Shown here: positions 1-12,313 of the stretch, one piece after another
Numbering within the stretch: the first letter of the stretch is position 1
Layout: each line of letters opens with the position of its first letter
Assembly (NCBI GenBank): GCA_023897205.1
Contig: JAHWDD010000001.1
Span: 5,890,001 to 5,954,000 of the forward strand
Source: Exophiala sp. HKRS030
Lineage: Eukaryota; Ascomycota; Eurotiomycetes; Chaetothyriales; Herpotrichiellaceae
Direction of reading: 5' to 3'
DNA: 64,000 nucleotides
Notes under the pieces: model-generated
The model's input: only the letters and a program-made list of their open reading frames with translations
Database searches by the model: none
Told to the model about the DNA's origin: nothing
Translations under genes and position numbers: made by a program

Positions 1-1590
1 CACATCCTCTATGAAAAAGCTCGCCCGGGCACGTTGCGCTGGGGACAGATGGTCTTCGAAGTTCATAAAGAGGAGTGCGACATCAAAGATATGCGTCGCT
101 TCTCCCTTGCCAAAACCATCCCACGGGTTCTTCTCATTGAAGTGATACAAATAGCTTTCCCCCAACCATGTTTGGCACGTGACTTTCGCAGGCAGCGAGA
201 AACCAATATCTGTTGCCCATTGCAAAATGTTGCTCGTCACCACATCATCTGGAGAGTCGGGATTGATCCCATAAGCTTCCTCGAGCGTCGAAACATCAAG
301 TGGGTAGCCGGCTAGGCTCTCCTTCAAGAACTCGTGGAATCTTTTGCCCAGGTTAGGCAAGTGGGTGTCAAGAGCACCCTTGTAGATAGAACCCTGGTAA
401 CAAACCTGTTAGCTGATATTGTGGGAACATTAGATATATGAGCATTGCATACATCGAATTGGCAGTCTCCTATCAAGAGGCGTTTGCACCACGTCATCCC
501 TGGTAGCATCTCTGTCGGGCCATATTTGAGAGTCTGCTTGTATGTGGGCAAGGCTTTCACCAGATCGTCGTCAACCACGGGGATGAGAGGAAGTCCGGGC
601 GGAAGTTTTGAATAAAGTTCCTCCATAGGGCAGTTGAGTATGTAGTTAACACGCTCCTCAGCTGATAACTTGTCTACATTCAGTGCAGCTGCAATGGTTG
701 AATACACATCCTCTGAGACAACTCTTGGAAGGTCTGGGAGTAGCAGTGGAGTGCCACCCATACTAATCAGCTGCTGGAACAGCAGCTCTGGAGACTGCAG
801 GAGAAGCATTGATGTCACTTGTTGCCATCAGTTTAGAAGACTGCTTAGTCGTTTCTGCGATGACTCACCTGCTCCAGCACTTTGTCCCGCTATCGTCACC
901 AAGTTTGGATTTCCACCGAACCCTTCGATGTTGCGCTTTACCCACTGCAAAGCCACCTTCTGGTCACGAATGCCGTTGTTTGTCTTGTAACCAGCTTTAC
1001 GTAGCTCCTCGGAAGTCAGAAAGCCGGGGATACCCAAGCGGTAGCTAATTTTTGGTCAACACGTTGAATGGAGCTGGAGCGGACTTCTAAGCTTACTTCA
1101 CAGAGACGCCGATGATCGCCTTGCCCATGGTGATCGATACCTCGACAAGTCTCGCCTGATCATACTGCGGCCAGCTCACTGATCCACCGGCAAAGCCACC
1201 TCCGTGTATGAAGACCATGACTGGAAGATTCTTGGCGCCATTCGGGACAGTAACATTCAGATGCAAACAGTTGCGATCGGAGATCTCGAACTCGGAGTGA
1301 GGCAAGCTCTGTTGAATCAAAGAATGCTCAAAATCACATCCTGTGGGCGACGAAAGTGCTTGAGGTCTCCCAGGTCGGTCAGCATAAAGAACATGGTGAG
1401 CCAGCCTGGTCTAGATGTACCCGAGTTTGTTCACATAAATCTCGCCTCCACCATAATCAAGGATCTCTTCTGGTACTGCAAGGCGATCCTTGAGTGAGGC
1501 ATACTGAACGCCCAGAAATTGAGATAGACCTTTTCCAGGTACGCCTCGAAGGCGACCAATGGTTGGGTGTACAAAAGTGGTAGTCGCCAT
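1..1590 (-). CDS. Type-B carboxylesterase (alpha/beta hydrolase), 3' end outside window
   Basis: Family member of the COesterase/lipase group that hydrolyses carboxylic esters. Exons read leftwards: the N-terminus has the family start (GVPGKGLSQFLGVQYA), then the oxyanion-hole motif HGGGF near 1200, the nucleophile elbow GQSAGA near 875, and a C-terminal part near 20-60 where KGEATH is the likely catalytic-His segment. Introns interrupt the gene near 1400, 1040-1092, 819-850 and 370-460. The start at 1590 (MATTTFVHP) is preferred; an in-frame Met lies at 1605. The last residues and stop lie beyond position 1. It is the leftmost member of the cluster and faces away from the SnoaL gene. Release of an acid from an ester is a reasonable first step for the pathway, but this is inference. 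The fold and family are secure; the substrate is unknown. Confidence 0.9.
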
Positions 1591-1605
1591 CACTTGGTCT
1601 CGCAT

Positions 1606-2189
1606 CCTTCTCTGGGGAGAAGATTCTCAGACAGAATAGGTTTCCCCATCCTTTTGATTTGCCTGGCCCTTTCCGTGTGCTTCGTCGGCTGCGCCCTCTG
1701 TTCCTTCACGGGCTGTGCGCAAATGTAGTAAACGCCTATGCGCAGACTCGGAAAGTGGACAAGACCTGCCCCGGCTGATCGGGAATTGGAACTGCGAATT
1801 TCTTTCATCTTGAACCCCACAGATCTCACCGCGGGTTCGGCCGGGCGTGGTGGAAGGCAAATTCAGAGGACTGCGCACAGCAAGGAAAGAGATGTATTAC
1901 GGATTCTACTGTCGTCGTAACCCCTCCGGAGGTCGATTCCGAAGCAACCGATGAATGCACGACTGGGGAACTGGGACTCAGGGAATATCGGCCCCCCGCC
2001 TTGAGGACGCCTCGGATGGACCTATCAACGTCCCAATTGATGGATATCTTGATTCTAAGGTGCGACTCTTTGTGACTTTGTTTTCGCGATAACATGTATA
2101 TAACTGCCGTCGTTTCATCCTTTATCTCCTATTTTGCAAATCATAGTTTCTTCTTAAGATTTTGAGCCGGGGCTGAAATCTTCTTTACC
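1606..2189. other. Divergent intergenic region, esterase / SnoaL gene
   Basis: Shared upstream region of the leftward esterase and the rightward SnoaL-like gene. ORFs on both strands here lack family features. A pyrimidine-rich stretch precedes the ATG at 2190. No regulatory site can be named with confidence. Confidence 0.4.
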
Positions 2190-2681
2190 ATGGAAAAATT
2201 CAATCAGAATGGCTCAATGGATCGTTGTATTGCCAGAAGCGAAATCGAGAGTCTGCTTCATCGCTATGCAGTGCTCGCAACCGATGCCCCGGAGATCGAC
2301 AAGATGATAGCCTTGTTTCACAAAGATGGTTTCTTCCGTCTGCCAGATGGCAAAGCAGTCAAGCCTGAGAAGTTTTTCGAGGTCATTCGAGGAAACAAGC
2401 CGCAATACGCCCGCCATCACATAACATCTATTGATATCCAATTTGTTAGTCCGACCGAAGCCCACACGCAGGCATACTTTATTGCCATGACGCAAATGTC
2501 GAGTGTCGATCATTGGGGAGAGTGGAAGGATATCGTGATCAAGCAAGAAGATGGAGCATGGTTGATAGCAGACAGGACTTGTGTTGTAGATGGTGGCGAT
2601 CCAAAGGGATGGTTCAGATCTACGTATCCCGAACTTGGAGCGTCGTTGCTCAGCTCTGTTGCCAGTTCTGGTGAGACTTGA
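2190..2681 (+). CDS. SnoaL-like (NTF2-fold) small protein
   Basis: Single-exon 163-residue protein. An N-terminal helix (IESLLHRYAVLATD) is followed by a segment typical of SnoaL_4 proteins (IDKMIALFHKDGFFRLPDGKA), a conserved ARHHITS motif around residue 75, and a beta-rich C-terminal half ending in a WLIADRTCVVD strand. This fold occurs as polyketide cyclases, ketosteroid-isomerase-like enzymes and scytalone-dehydratase relatives, and is frequent in aromatic degradation and secondary metabolism clusters. No catalytic residue set can be assigned by eye. It is divergent from the esterase and convergent with the downstream regulator, whose stop lies 63 bp away. Length is normal and no break is visible. 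A small isomerase, cyclase or dehydratase acting on a ring intermediate is possible. Confidence 0.8.
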   Translation: MEKFNQNGSMDRCIARSEIESLLHRYAVLATDAPEIDKMIALFHKDGFFRLPDGKAVKPEKFFEVIRGNKPQYARHHITSIDIQFVSPTEAHTQAYFIAMTQMSSVDHWGEWKDIVIKQEDGAWLIADRTCVVDGGDPKGWFRSTYPELGASLLSSVASSGET

Positions 2682-2743
2682 GTTTCTGAAGCTGCTGATA
2701 AAGGGTACTTCAAGAGGATGAGAAATCCGACATATCCACCTAG

Positions 2744-4969
2744 TCAATCGGCCAGTATCAAGCCTTTTATCGTTTGGATCATCCTTCTTGTACTTTCCCA
2801 CTGTGGTTGCACGTGTTCTAGCTCCAGCTGAAAAGCGCCTAGGAGCCTCTTTCTTGCAGGCTTTGTCGACCAGGTGTTGTTCGTATAGCTATCATGGATA
2901 TATCTAGACCATACAACCAATGCTGCGTAGAATAGTATTAGAGGATACCAAACTGGCGTGATGGTGCTTTCGGAGTTTTCAGTCGCTGGGTAAGAGTCTG
3001 CACTGTCGATTGATTCAAGGATCTGCCACGCAGCCGCGACAGCTGCGTTACCAAAGCTGGGAATGGCGTCTTTGCTGATGGTGACAGGCGCGACATATGC
3101 ATGACTATCTGGTGAGGTGTCTGGGACTGGGACATATCCTGCTAGCGCCGGAAGGAGCCAAATCGCATCGCCAGCTTCCAAAACCATGTGGCAGAAGTGT
3201 ATTAGTGGGATGATTGTTCTAGTGTTGCAACTGCGGGGCGGGTTATTCGAAGTCTGAAAAAGATGGTTCCAAGTATCGAGGGCTTTGTTAAAATGTCGCT
3301 TGATTCGGGAGTACTCGGCACCGGCGGACATCGGAAGATATGGATTGACAAAACCATCTGCAGATAGTCCTGATGTTAACATACCCTCGGACGTCCTTTG
3401 AGTTCTCATCCTCGTCAAGGGCGACATTGTTCGACCCGGTCCCGCAATGTTACTTCCAACTCTGCAACTACGGATGCTTCCATCTTTGCGTCCAGAAACG
3501 GAGGGCCTGAGCAACGCTCTAAAGCCATATTGAAATACCATTATGTCAGTTAGTAAAGCAAGCAGCAGTAAAAGGTCCTCATCAGAAGACCGTTCGGAGT
3601 TAGCTATCGCGGGGTTGTCGAAAAGGGCCTCATATGAAGATTTGAAGTTGCGCCGACTGTCGAGAGGGAAAGAAACATGGTCTGGTCGCAGCAGTGGTGG
3701 TGACTGCGTATGTACAGCACGCAGGGTATCCACTAAGAACCATGTGCAGACTAGGCTGTGGGCGAGTAGTCAGGTAATCATTCCCGACAAGCGCAACAAG
3801 CACGCGGGCTTGGGACAATATGATGTAGCTTGTATCCATGCTTACCTAGAGGAAGCCTCTTGATGATTGTGACTTCCACCACAGCCCTCCTGGTCTCTGT
3901 CTAATGCCACTCCTTTGAGCATGATTCGGAGGAATCCCTGGTAGTCAGCAGTCAGCTGAGGGTGACTATGACTCCAGCGTAGTGTTCTGCTGAAAAATCA
4001 CTGTTTCACCATACCGCATCCAGCCAACCGGCGCATGCCTGCATTCGATTCCAAGCTTGCGAATTCGCTTGAAGTGTAGCATAGAGAACATACAAAAGTG
4101 CCTGCAAGGGCAGTCAATAACCCCTAACCTAAAACAATACGTCGAGAAAAGCGATAGCAAGGGGAGCACATAGAGTCGTGATTGGCTTGATCTCGGGCTA
4201 GTATGGTCCAGACGAGAGACATACCGCATGTATCCATCCCGGTTCTCTGGCAAGAGAGTTGTCAATTTCCATACAGCCGTTGAGCAGAGAGAATGCAGCT
4301 CTTTGTAAAGCTTGTGCGTATGATTCAGTATCATTTCCGCCCGCCAATATGGCGCTGCCCAAAAGCGCCTTGGTGATTACGAGATAAGAGGCCGTCGTAG
4401 TCGAAAAGGAAGACAATGAATGCAAGAATGGAGTTCCGTAAACGATTCTCTGCTGATACAGCTCCAGTAAATGTTGCAGCTTCTCTCCATTGGGTAATGC
4501 TGGGAAGTCGGCGAAGAGCATCAACGGGTATGTGATGTGAGGTTCGTTCCCTTCAAGGACTTCGGCGTTCTCGCCTGCCGAGTCGCGCGCAGATGTGTTC
4601 GAACAATTCAACGAAGGCAAGATGTGCGGTGTGTCATAGCCGTCGTCGAAATATGAGTAGAAGTTTGACATAGTCGAGTGATGATCATCTTGCATCAGTG
4701 CCTGTTTGAAAGTTGAGATGAAAGCGCCATCAGGAGTACTGGCTACGCGACGTGAGTCTGTACGGTGAGGGCGATGCTTGTCTAGATATCCAGCTTGTTA
4801 TCCTCATGATTATCAACATTGATATCCGGACATCCTCTTGCCGGCAAGAGAAATTGACTAAAAGTGCCTCAAAGGTGCATAGAAATGTACTAAAGGCGCA
4901 GAGAGCCAGCTGGGAACTTGGTGAAGCGGGGGACGATGGGTCTTGACACTTACTAGGGAACATGGTCAC
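2744..4969 (-). CDS. Fungal transcription-factor-like protein without visible DNA-binding domain
   Basis: Multi-exon gene. Its middle exon (4198-4695) contains the start of a fungal-specific TF regulatory domain (TPFLHSLSSFSTTTASYL, then VITKALLGSAILAGG), followed by an exon around 4020-4115 (ALLYVLYATLQANSQAW) and a long C-terminal exon from 2744 to about 3540 with family-like helices (TIIPLIHFCHMVLEAGDAIW). The possible first exon begins ATGACCATG at 4969 and meets a good donor (GTAAGT) after six codons, but no C2H2 or Zn2Cys6 motif is visible between 4700 and 5130. The exact exon chain is uncertain. The gene lies tail-to-head behind the C2H2/Zn2Cys6 regulator. It could be a regulator that has lost its DNA-binding part, a co-regulator, or a mis-split piece of the neighbouring gene; the stop at 5133 argues against the last. 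Confidence 0.6.
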
Positions 4970-5132
4970 CTCTGTGCTTGAGATTGCAAAATGTCACATC
5001 ATGCGCCCAGAAGTACTGAAGGGTGCTGCACGCCTGGAAAAGACCACCTTGGTGGTTTTGGAGACATATGGGAATCGTCGGATTGCGTGGTGGCGGGGTC
5101 CGGACTCGAGGCAAGATTTCCCACCAAAGCAA

Positions 5133-8040
5133 TCAAGACTTTTGTGTTTCTGGAGGCGATGCAGAGCCAAGTTCATCAAGAATCTTCCAGTAGACGTGGG
5201 CAATATTTGATGTCGCCTGTCTCAGCAGTGCTTGGCCAACTTGGAGGTACGTGGCGCTGCAGCTGAGGAGCTCCGTCCAATCCGCAGAAACCGATGGGTT
5301 ATGGGCCACATCGTCGGAATACCACAGGCATATAGTTGCCGCGAAGACGGAGTATGCAAAATGTGGCACCAGACTTATGCCACAGCCATCATCGTTGGAT
5401 CTCCTTCCCGAAGAAGTCTTGCGTGGCCACGTACCATCCAAATTTTTGACATTATACACCATATCCTCAGATGTCTGTAGAATCTGTAGAGCATGCCATC
5501 GAGCTTTGACACGACCGTCGGTATTGCGAAAGAATTGCCGGTTTGTATGCAAAGGTGCAGGGACTGTTTCGGTATGATGGGCATCATCGGCCAAGCCTGC
5601 TCTTGCGCTCTCGTAAATCTTTTGCTGCACCTTGTCTTGGAGGGCCGGTAGGCACACGTACAGATTAAGATGCGCCATGTGAAACAGTAAGCTCAGCCCG
5701 GGTGTAAGGTCAACGGTCTGAGTAGACCGCCATGTGTTCAGTAGCATCTCAAAAAACACGGTTCCGATTGTCGAACTTGCCGCAGCCTCCTCATCGGCCG
5801 CGCGAACGTGGTGGTCTGGAGCTGGTCCAGGTACATCCCTGAGCATGGCTTGAGCAGCCGAGGATATTATAGAACACAGAGTAGCTAGGCTTGTTGATAT
5901 TGACGATTGTCTATCCAAAGAGCCACTGAGAGACGCCATGGATTGTAACCGCCGTGACTTCTTCAGGTCAACTGGACCAGTCAGACAAGACGGTGCAATG
6001 AAAGGGAGCGAGGCTGAGTCTCCAGAAGAATAGAACAGCGGTGGACGATGCAGGACGGTAACTCGATAGCTTTCCAGGATGTAAACGCATTGCATCAACC
6101 TATAAGCGTCATTAGGTGTCCAACATGACTTGCACAATTAGAATAACTCACTTGTCTCGTTCAACTTCTGCGATTTCCTCATTTTCTTGCCACAGACCAT
6201 GTCCACGCAAAAGCTTTGGGGAGGTCAGCAGATTGCATAAAGTTAACAAATTCCCAGAAGCTTCAACGTACCTGCAGCATCTCAAAATGCCAAACATCAA
6301 TGAGCTCGAAAGATCTTGGCTCACCACTCACATATCCGAATAATTCGAGCAGAGCATACTTCAGATCTATGTCAGCAGCTGTCAAGTTCAGATACCCTTC
6401 GTGTATTGCATACTGTCATGATAATTGGAAGTATATTTCTAGCTCCCATAAACTTGAAATGATACACCTGGCGATGAATCAGCTTAACCTACAGCGCCTG
6501 AATGTTGTTGTTTGAGAAATTGTGTCTGGCGGAAGCATAGGACTTCGGAGCGATGTAAAATGATTTGACATACAATTGTGAACAAATGCCGTCGAGCATT
6601 TTGTATATACCACGTTGCCATCCGTAGCGAACCCGCAGTCGCACAGTATAAGCCGCCCACAGCTGCCATTGCAAGGTAAAGGTGCTGGGGAGTATCTCGA
6701 GTGATGCGAAATCCCCGAAAGATAGGGAAAGCCCCGCACACATTGTCTTCAAATAAATGTATGAAGACATTGGTAATGTCCCTATCGAAGCGTGGTAAAG
6801 GTTGGAATATAAGGCTCGCTATCCATTGCTGGTGCTTTATCGTTACTCGTGGCGTGGGTGGTTGCGAGACAGCAACGGTGCTGGCATTTGACAACTCACT
6901 CAACTTCTGGTAGGCTGCGGCAACTCGCTGGGATTCTGGAGTCTCATTTGCGGTGTCATGATTTTCCACGGAAATCGCAGCTGCATCAACTTCAGCTAAA
7001 TAATCGGTCATTTCGACGCCACCGTGGTAGTGTTTGATACCGTACGCACTGTACATGTGATCGGCAAATAAAGTCAAGTTGTGATCGGTGGCCGAGGGCT
7101 CTGAACTCTTCGTTATTGTCAGCGTACAAGTGCAACAGGTCCGCATTAGCGCTTCAAAGGGATGGGAGGTCCTTATAAGCATCTAATCATAGGGCAACAT
7201 GAGCTTTTACGGAGAGAAATGTAAAATAACTCACAGTCGAAATGTTGAAGAAAACATCATCCATGTTTTGAGCGCTCAAGCTGCCAGGTTCCAGATCAAG
7301 GGCGTTCTTGTCAGGAAACTTTGCAGATTGAACAAAGTTCACCTGCGGTCCTAAGCTTTCAAGCAGTTGTTCGCTATCTCCTGGAGTGTTGAAGTTCGAA
7401 TGTGCCGGCATCGCAAACGAGGGTGCGTGGATACTCCCATCGACGAGCAAGTTGTTATCTTCTCCCGGCCCTTGGTCCAAGAAGCTCACCTGGGGTATGC
7501 CATACGGAAGGATGCTGTGTTGCCAGCAACCCCCAGGCGGAGGAAGGTGATTGGCAGCCTCCCAGTCGCTGATTCCGGATGTTGACCCTCGGATCACGGA
7601 GGCGTTTCCGGTTATTCCACCACCAAGTTGCTCTGCGACGGGAGCCTTGGAGGACTTGTGAAAAGTGCACTGCAATGCTCTGCGCCCGCATCGTTGACAC
7701 GGTGTTTGGTCCGCGTTGCACTTGACCTTGTTCGCCCGGCAAGCATCACAGGCGACCAATGTTCTCGAGGATCCTTCGCCATGATTGAGATTCGCCTTGT
7801 GGCGTACTCTCTTATGGCGCAGATAACTATCGTGTCGAGCAAAAGAAAGCTCACAGAGTTCACATCTGAAGGGTCTGCTTTTGGTGTCTGTGTTCGAACG
7901 TTAGCAGTCAGATTGCTGAAGATTCAGCTGATATTGTGTCCAAACGACATACGAATCCTCTGATGGCGTTCCAGATGCTCCTTACGACCGAAGACTTGAT
8001 TACACTGCCCACATTCAATACTATTAACGCTGCTGGCCAT
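5133..8040 (-). CDS. C2H2 + Zn2Cys6 fungal transcription factor
   Basis: Nuclear DNA-binding regulator with a double N-terminal DNA-binding module. Exon 1 starts at 8040 and carries the first C2H2 finger (CGQCNQVF...HLERHQRIH); its last His codon is split by a 65 bp intron (7888-7952). The second finger follows (RPFRCELCELSFARHDSYL, then RHKRVRH), and then a Zn2Cys6 cluster (CDACRANKVKCNADQTPCQR...C). A fungal_trans domain lies around 6600-6750 (FPIFRGFRI, LAMAAVGGLY), continuing through YVSGEPRSFELIDVWHFEMLQ near 6300 and LHRPPLFYSS near 6050. The C-terminal exon ends at 5133. Further introns are visible near 7183-7235, 6400-6555, 6225-6275 and 6100-6160. Size and order are normal for this class. 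It sits inside the metabolic cluster and is the best candidate for a pathway regulator of the left half. Confidence 0.88.
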
Positions 8041-8293
8041 GGTTGTGCTGGTGCATCATGAATCAACGAGACATGTGTTAAGGATCGAAGGAGTCTATCA
8101 AGATGGGGAAATTATCTGGAGGCGAAGATATACACTTGTGATTTTACTTAGTGCCAATTAAGAAGCGAGGCTCGGGAACACATGCTTCCGATGGGTACAG
8201 TGTTATCCACTTTCATTCTGACCTTCCAAGCATCTGCATGCTCACTGTAGGTTGAGAATATCCATTTCCGATATCCCTTAAGATTTAAAGAGC
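8041..8293. other. Intergenic region upstream of the C2H2/Zn2Cys6 regulator
   Basis: Promoter side of the leftward regulator and 3' flank of the FAD monooxygenase. No recognisable site. Confidence 0.35.
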
Positions 8294-9790
8294 TTAGAGT
8301 CCAGCCGCTTTCGCCACCTTCCTTATAGCCGTCCTCCAAGTTTCAAAGTAAGGCTTCATAAGCTCTTTCATTTGCTCCTCTGTCGGATTGCTGTTGAGCA
8401 GCCGGAAATACGAATCCTGTTCTGGAGCAACTTCGGGAGGATTACTTTGTATGCGGAGCTTATTCTGTGTAGACATAGGGTCCACAAAGAACGCGAATAC
8501 CTGACGTCGTTCATCAGAGTAGAGGTCAAGCACTTTGTCGGAGCAATCTTCCTTGAGCACCATGATGAGAGCTTCAGCTAAGGCGTCTGCATCGAGGATT
8601 CCTGTATTGAGACCAAGGGCTCCCATCGGCTATAGTTGAGAATGAAAGGGTCAACAATTCTTCGATCAGATATATATTTGGGAAAAGGAACTCACATTGC
8701 AGACGTGGGCGGCATCACCTGCGAGTAGACAGTGTCCCTTTCTCATTGTTGGGACCAACCGTTGATGTATTTTGTATAGCACCCTTGCCTCAATCTTCAC
8801 CTGAAGGGGACGAGGGCCCGGCATCCTGGTCTCGTAGAGGTCTAGTATGGTTTCGTCGGACAGTAGTTCTTCGTCACTTCGTGTGTCGTCGGCCGGAACG
8901 GCAAAATTGTATCGCCACAGGGTGGTCTTCCCAAGAATAGCTTCCTCCAGAGGAGATGCTAGGCCCCAGAATTTGTCGACCATGTAGAAAAACGAGTGAT
9001 ACACCGGATCCACGACATTCGGAATCATTACATTAGTAGTCAAGATTCGTTCGGGCCACGTATGACCTCCGAAAGGTATGTTCAGACTTCGCCGCAGAGC
9101 CGAGTGAGCACCGTCGGCACCAACACAGTATCTTGCGTGGTATTTGATTTCACTCTGGGTATTGACATCCTCAACTAGAGCAGTGACACCCGTACTCTTG
9201 CTGTTTTCCATGACCGAGGATAGCTTCATGCCATAATCCACGCGGACATAGCCCGTCTCGAGAGCTTTTTCGACAAGCAATCTGTTGAGTGATCCTTGTG
9301 GCAAACCCAGCATCCCCGTTCCAACAGGCAACTCATAGTCGTTTGGATCGCAGAGCCACTGTGCTGCCACCAGATCTCCATATTGCTTGAAGGTTCCTGT
9401 GCCGTCATCTTTTGGCAACCCTCGCCAACTTATTCCGCGCGTCATGAACCCTTTTTCTCGAATGTGCTTATACATTCCAATCTCATTCAGGAAAATTTGG
9501 GCTGCGCCAAAGTAGCCACATGCTCGGGGTGCGATGCTGGTTTCGTTCAGTTTCTCGATTATTGTGCAATCAATCTTTGCTTGTGCCAATTTGATGGCAG
9601 TGACACAGCCAACAACACCAGCACCAACGATGAGGACCGTAGAGGATTTAGCATCACTTTCGCTGTCTGGTGTTCCATCTGCACCTCGCCCCGCCACATT
9701 TGCTTGGGTAGCCATGGGAGTCGAAAACTGATTGACTAGTGATGGTTGCAGCGGTGGTCTTTGGGGGTCGATCAATGTTCGTGGAGACAA
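8294..9790 (-). CDS. FAD-dependent aromatic-type monooxygenase (FAD_binding_3)
   Basis: Class A flavoprotein monooxygenase of the phenol hydroxylase/MhpA type, which hydroxylates aromatic rings using NAD(P)H and O2. The N-terminal GAGVVG dinucleotide fold is followed by the EKL acidic end, the central DG motif (CVGADGAHSALR) and the second FAD motif (LLAGDAAHVCN), interrupted right after the Asn by a 66 bp intron (8630-8695) and resumed as PMGALGLNTGILDA. This gives 476 residues from the Met at 9790, or 451 from the Met at 9715 (MATQANVAGRG), which begins closer to the FAD fold. The C-terminus (KAAGL) is not a peroxisomal signal, so a cytosolic site is likely. Complete and intact. It neighbours the thiolase and the P450 fusion, so it probably oxygenates the pathway substrate or the product of chain shortening. 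Confidence 0.92.
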
Positions 9791-10320
9791 TCTTCAGGTG
9801 GCATTCTTCCAGCATTGCAGTGGTTCTTATCCTTCAGGACTTTACCAATAGTAGAAGCCTGTACGTTCACGAGGGATCAACTTTCCCACACCTTAAATTT
9901 CGAAATCTGATACGGGGTGACAGTACTTCATTCGGGAGAACGGCAACTATGGGGGTGGGGGAGCGTGCAGTGATTCATTACAGCAGTCCTTAACGGCTCT
10001 GGGGTGGGAGATCGATGCTTCACAGAGAGACTGCGTACAGTCTCGAAGAGCTGCATTATGTGTCTCTCCGTAGTCTAGACTGGCAGGATCTTTCATTCAC
10101 ATTAGGCTCAATATTTAAAACTTGGCATCTCTGTCCGAGCCCAGCACAGACTAATTGATTTTCTCAAAGCAATAGCAAAACATGAATGGACTTGGCCATA
10201 TGGCAGTTGTCCTCCCCTACATTAGTCCAGCTGCCTTGAACTGACAGCAACGCCTTTGGGAGCGACAACTGTTTCATGTCCTCGTGCTATGAGTCGAATT
10301 CAATTTTCACCAGAAGAGTC
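9791..10320. other. Intergenic region, monooxygenase promoter side
   Basis: Between the monooxygenase start and the thiolase stop. It contains a run of Gs around 9950-9960 and an AT-rich stretch near 10110, but no gene and no nameable site. Confidence 0.35.
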
Positions 10321-11842
10321 TTACAGCCTGGCTCTCTGGTAGTAGTCAGCTTCCTTAAGGACCCAGGGCAATCTGGCGGTAGCCCAGGCCGAGAAACCAG
10401 CCTTCCGAGACCTCACACTCTCCCAATCCGATCTCTTGATGGAGCGTGCTTCCTCGGCAGGGTTATACCCTACCCTGGCTCGCCCGTCGACTTCAGGTAG
10501 AGTCTCACCAGGCGTAGGGGTCACTTTCCCATCTGCCCGGCAGTACACCGTGACTACCGTTGCACCTCCAAGCCCCATATTATGCGCCAGACAGTATTTG
10601 GTCAAAGGCACTGAGCGAGACTTGGTCCAGCCTCTCAAATGCCAGACGAGCTCGGCACACTGTGCAAGCCCTGTAGCACCTAGAGGATGGCCCTTCGAGA
10701 TGAGGCCACCGCTAGGATTGATAATCCAGCGCTTATCGGTACTGCATTTGATGGAGTGTTGATCATAGGTGATCCTTTCCTCCTCAACAAGCCTCCATCC
10801 AGCTCCAGGAGCAGCAAGCCCTAGATCCTCCATTGCGCACATCTGGTTAGAGGTAAAACAATCGTGTAATTCAATGACCGAAATGTCTTGTGCTGTGATT
10901 CCCGCCTGTTTATATGCAATTTTCACTGCCTGACGTGTCATATTCGATCCTATCAGTTCGATCGCGCTGCGACTTTCGAAAAGCTCTGGAGTGTCTGTCG
11001 AAAGGCCTTGACCTGCGATCTCTACTGCCAAGCCCTGTAGATAGGGATGACTGGCTAAAAAACGTTTAGAAACTATTACGGCAGCGGCTGCTCCAGTCTA
11101 CCAGAAAATTAATAAAGATGTATCGCGAGTTGGGCAGCATATTCCTTACCGAGGATGGACAGCATTGAAGCCGTGTCAGTGATCCAGAGACTGCTGGACT
11201 GCTGAGTACATCGTCTGCGGTGACAGCTTTACTGAGTTGACTGTAGGGATTGTTGATACCATGAGATCTGTTGATCGAGGCTATTTTGGCGAAATGTCCA
11301 GCTTCTGCACCATATTTCGAATAGCGTTCGAGATATTCAGCTTGTGCATTGGCGAATAGCTGTGGTGTCCAGCCAGGCGGCGGCTTTTCCTTGTCAAGAG
11401 TAGAAGTCTGCTCACTTGAAAGATCTAGTATTCGTGACAGTGGACTGGTCCGGTCTTTGAATGTCTGAGGCAGTGCACCGGGGTACATTTTGTCAAAGCC
11501 GACTACCAAGACACAATCTTTGTCTCCGGATCTAACAGCCTGATTCGCGAGCCAAATACCAGTACTACCAGAGCTACACCAGTTGTTCACATTGAGAATT
11601 GGTATACCAGTCATACCCAAGCAGTAAAAGACCCGTTGAGCGCATGCTGAATCGCCATATACATAGCAGCCAATACCTTGGTCGACCTCGTCATACGTGA
11701 TTCCTGCGTCAAGGAGAGCTTTCACAATTGCTTCAACCGCAAGGTCAAAGTAATCAGAATCCGGATCGACTGATTGACTCGCAGACTTCTTGGGCGTGTT
11801 GAAAGGCGTCAAACCGACACCGATAACATAGGAGGACGCCAT
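10321..11842 (-). CDS. SCPx-type thiolase, peroxisomal (C-terminal ARL)
   Basis: Thiolase of the sterol-carrier-protein-X/lipid-transfer class, which cleaves 3-ketoacyl-CoA, often branched or sterol side chains, to acetyl- or propionyl-CoA. Exon 1 (11150-11842) holds the nucleophilic Cys in NNWCSSGSTG; exon 2 (10321-11097) holds HDCF and the GGLISKGHPLGATG loop with the catalytic His, followed by CLAHNMGLGG. A 52 bp intron (11098-11149) separates them, giving 489 residues. The C-terminal extension is longer than in many members and ends ARL, which fits the [SAC][KRH]L peroxisomal PTS1 consensus. Complete, with no break. The class prefers alpha-methyl-branched or bulky substrates, which fits the hydratase-2 enzyme and CoA ligase further right. 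Confidence 0.93.
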
Positions 11843-12313
11843 CGGTACGCTTCCTGTTGATATGATCGAAAAAAATCGCTGTTTTGAAGGTTATTAGCTC
11901 AAATGATGGTTTCAGGGATTGACTTGCCAACTAGACATTCGATACATATCCGATCATAATCTAGATTTGAGACCACAGTCAGTCGAGGTCATATTTCGGC
12001 CGAGTGTGCCACTGGGGTGGGTACCGGAAATAGTTCTGATTATATGAAGCGCTTCTTGTGGGGGTGGGACCTTCTTACATAGGTCGAGATGCGTAGAACC
12101 CACTACATCCAAATTGCTAAACCCAGAAGCTGTGAAATAAGTAGCCACCAATTGCTCTAGGAAGACCTTTGCTGTGAACGAGCCGAGGACCAATCCCAAG
12201 CATGTTATCGACTTGACAAGCGGTCATGTTCCTTTAAGTAACTTATGATGATACGTTGCAGCCGTTCACTTGGCAAATCGAGCACTATCAAACCGGCTTT
12301 GCCTTCCATTAAT
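11843..12313. other. Intergenic region upstream of the thiolase
   Basis: Promoter side of the thiolase. A short reading frame at 11954-12199 on the minus strand ends SRL but has no family similarity that I recognise. No other feature is seen. Confidence 0.35.

Noticed and set aside
2214..2801. 195-codon minus-strand frame
   Set aside because: Antisense to the SnoaL-like gene and without family features.
11954..12199. 81-residue minus frame ending SRL, a possible PTS1 protein
   Set aside because: No recognisable domain; a three-residue tail in a short frame is easily chance.
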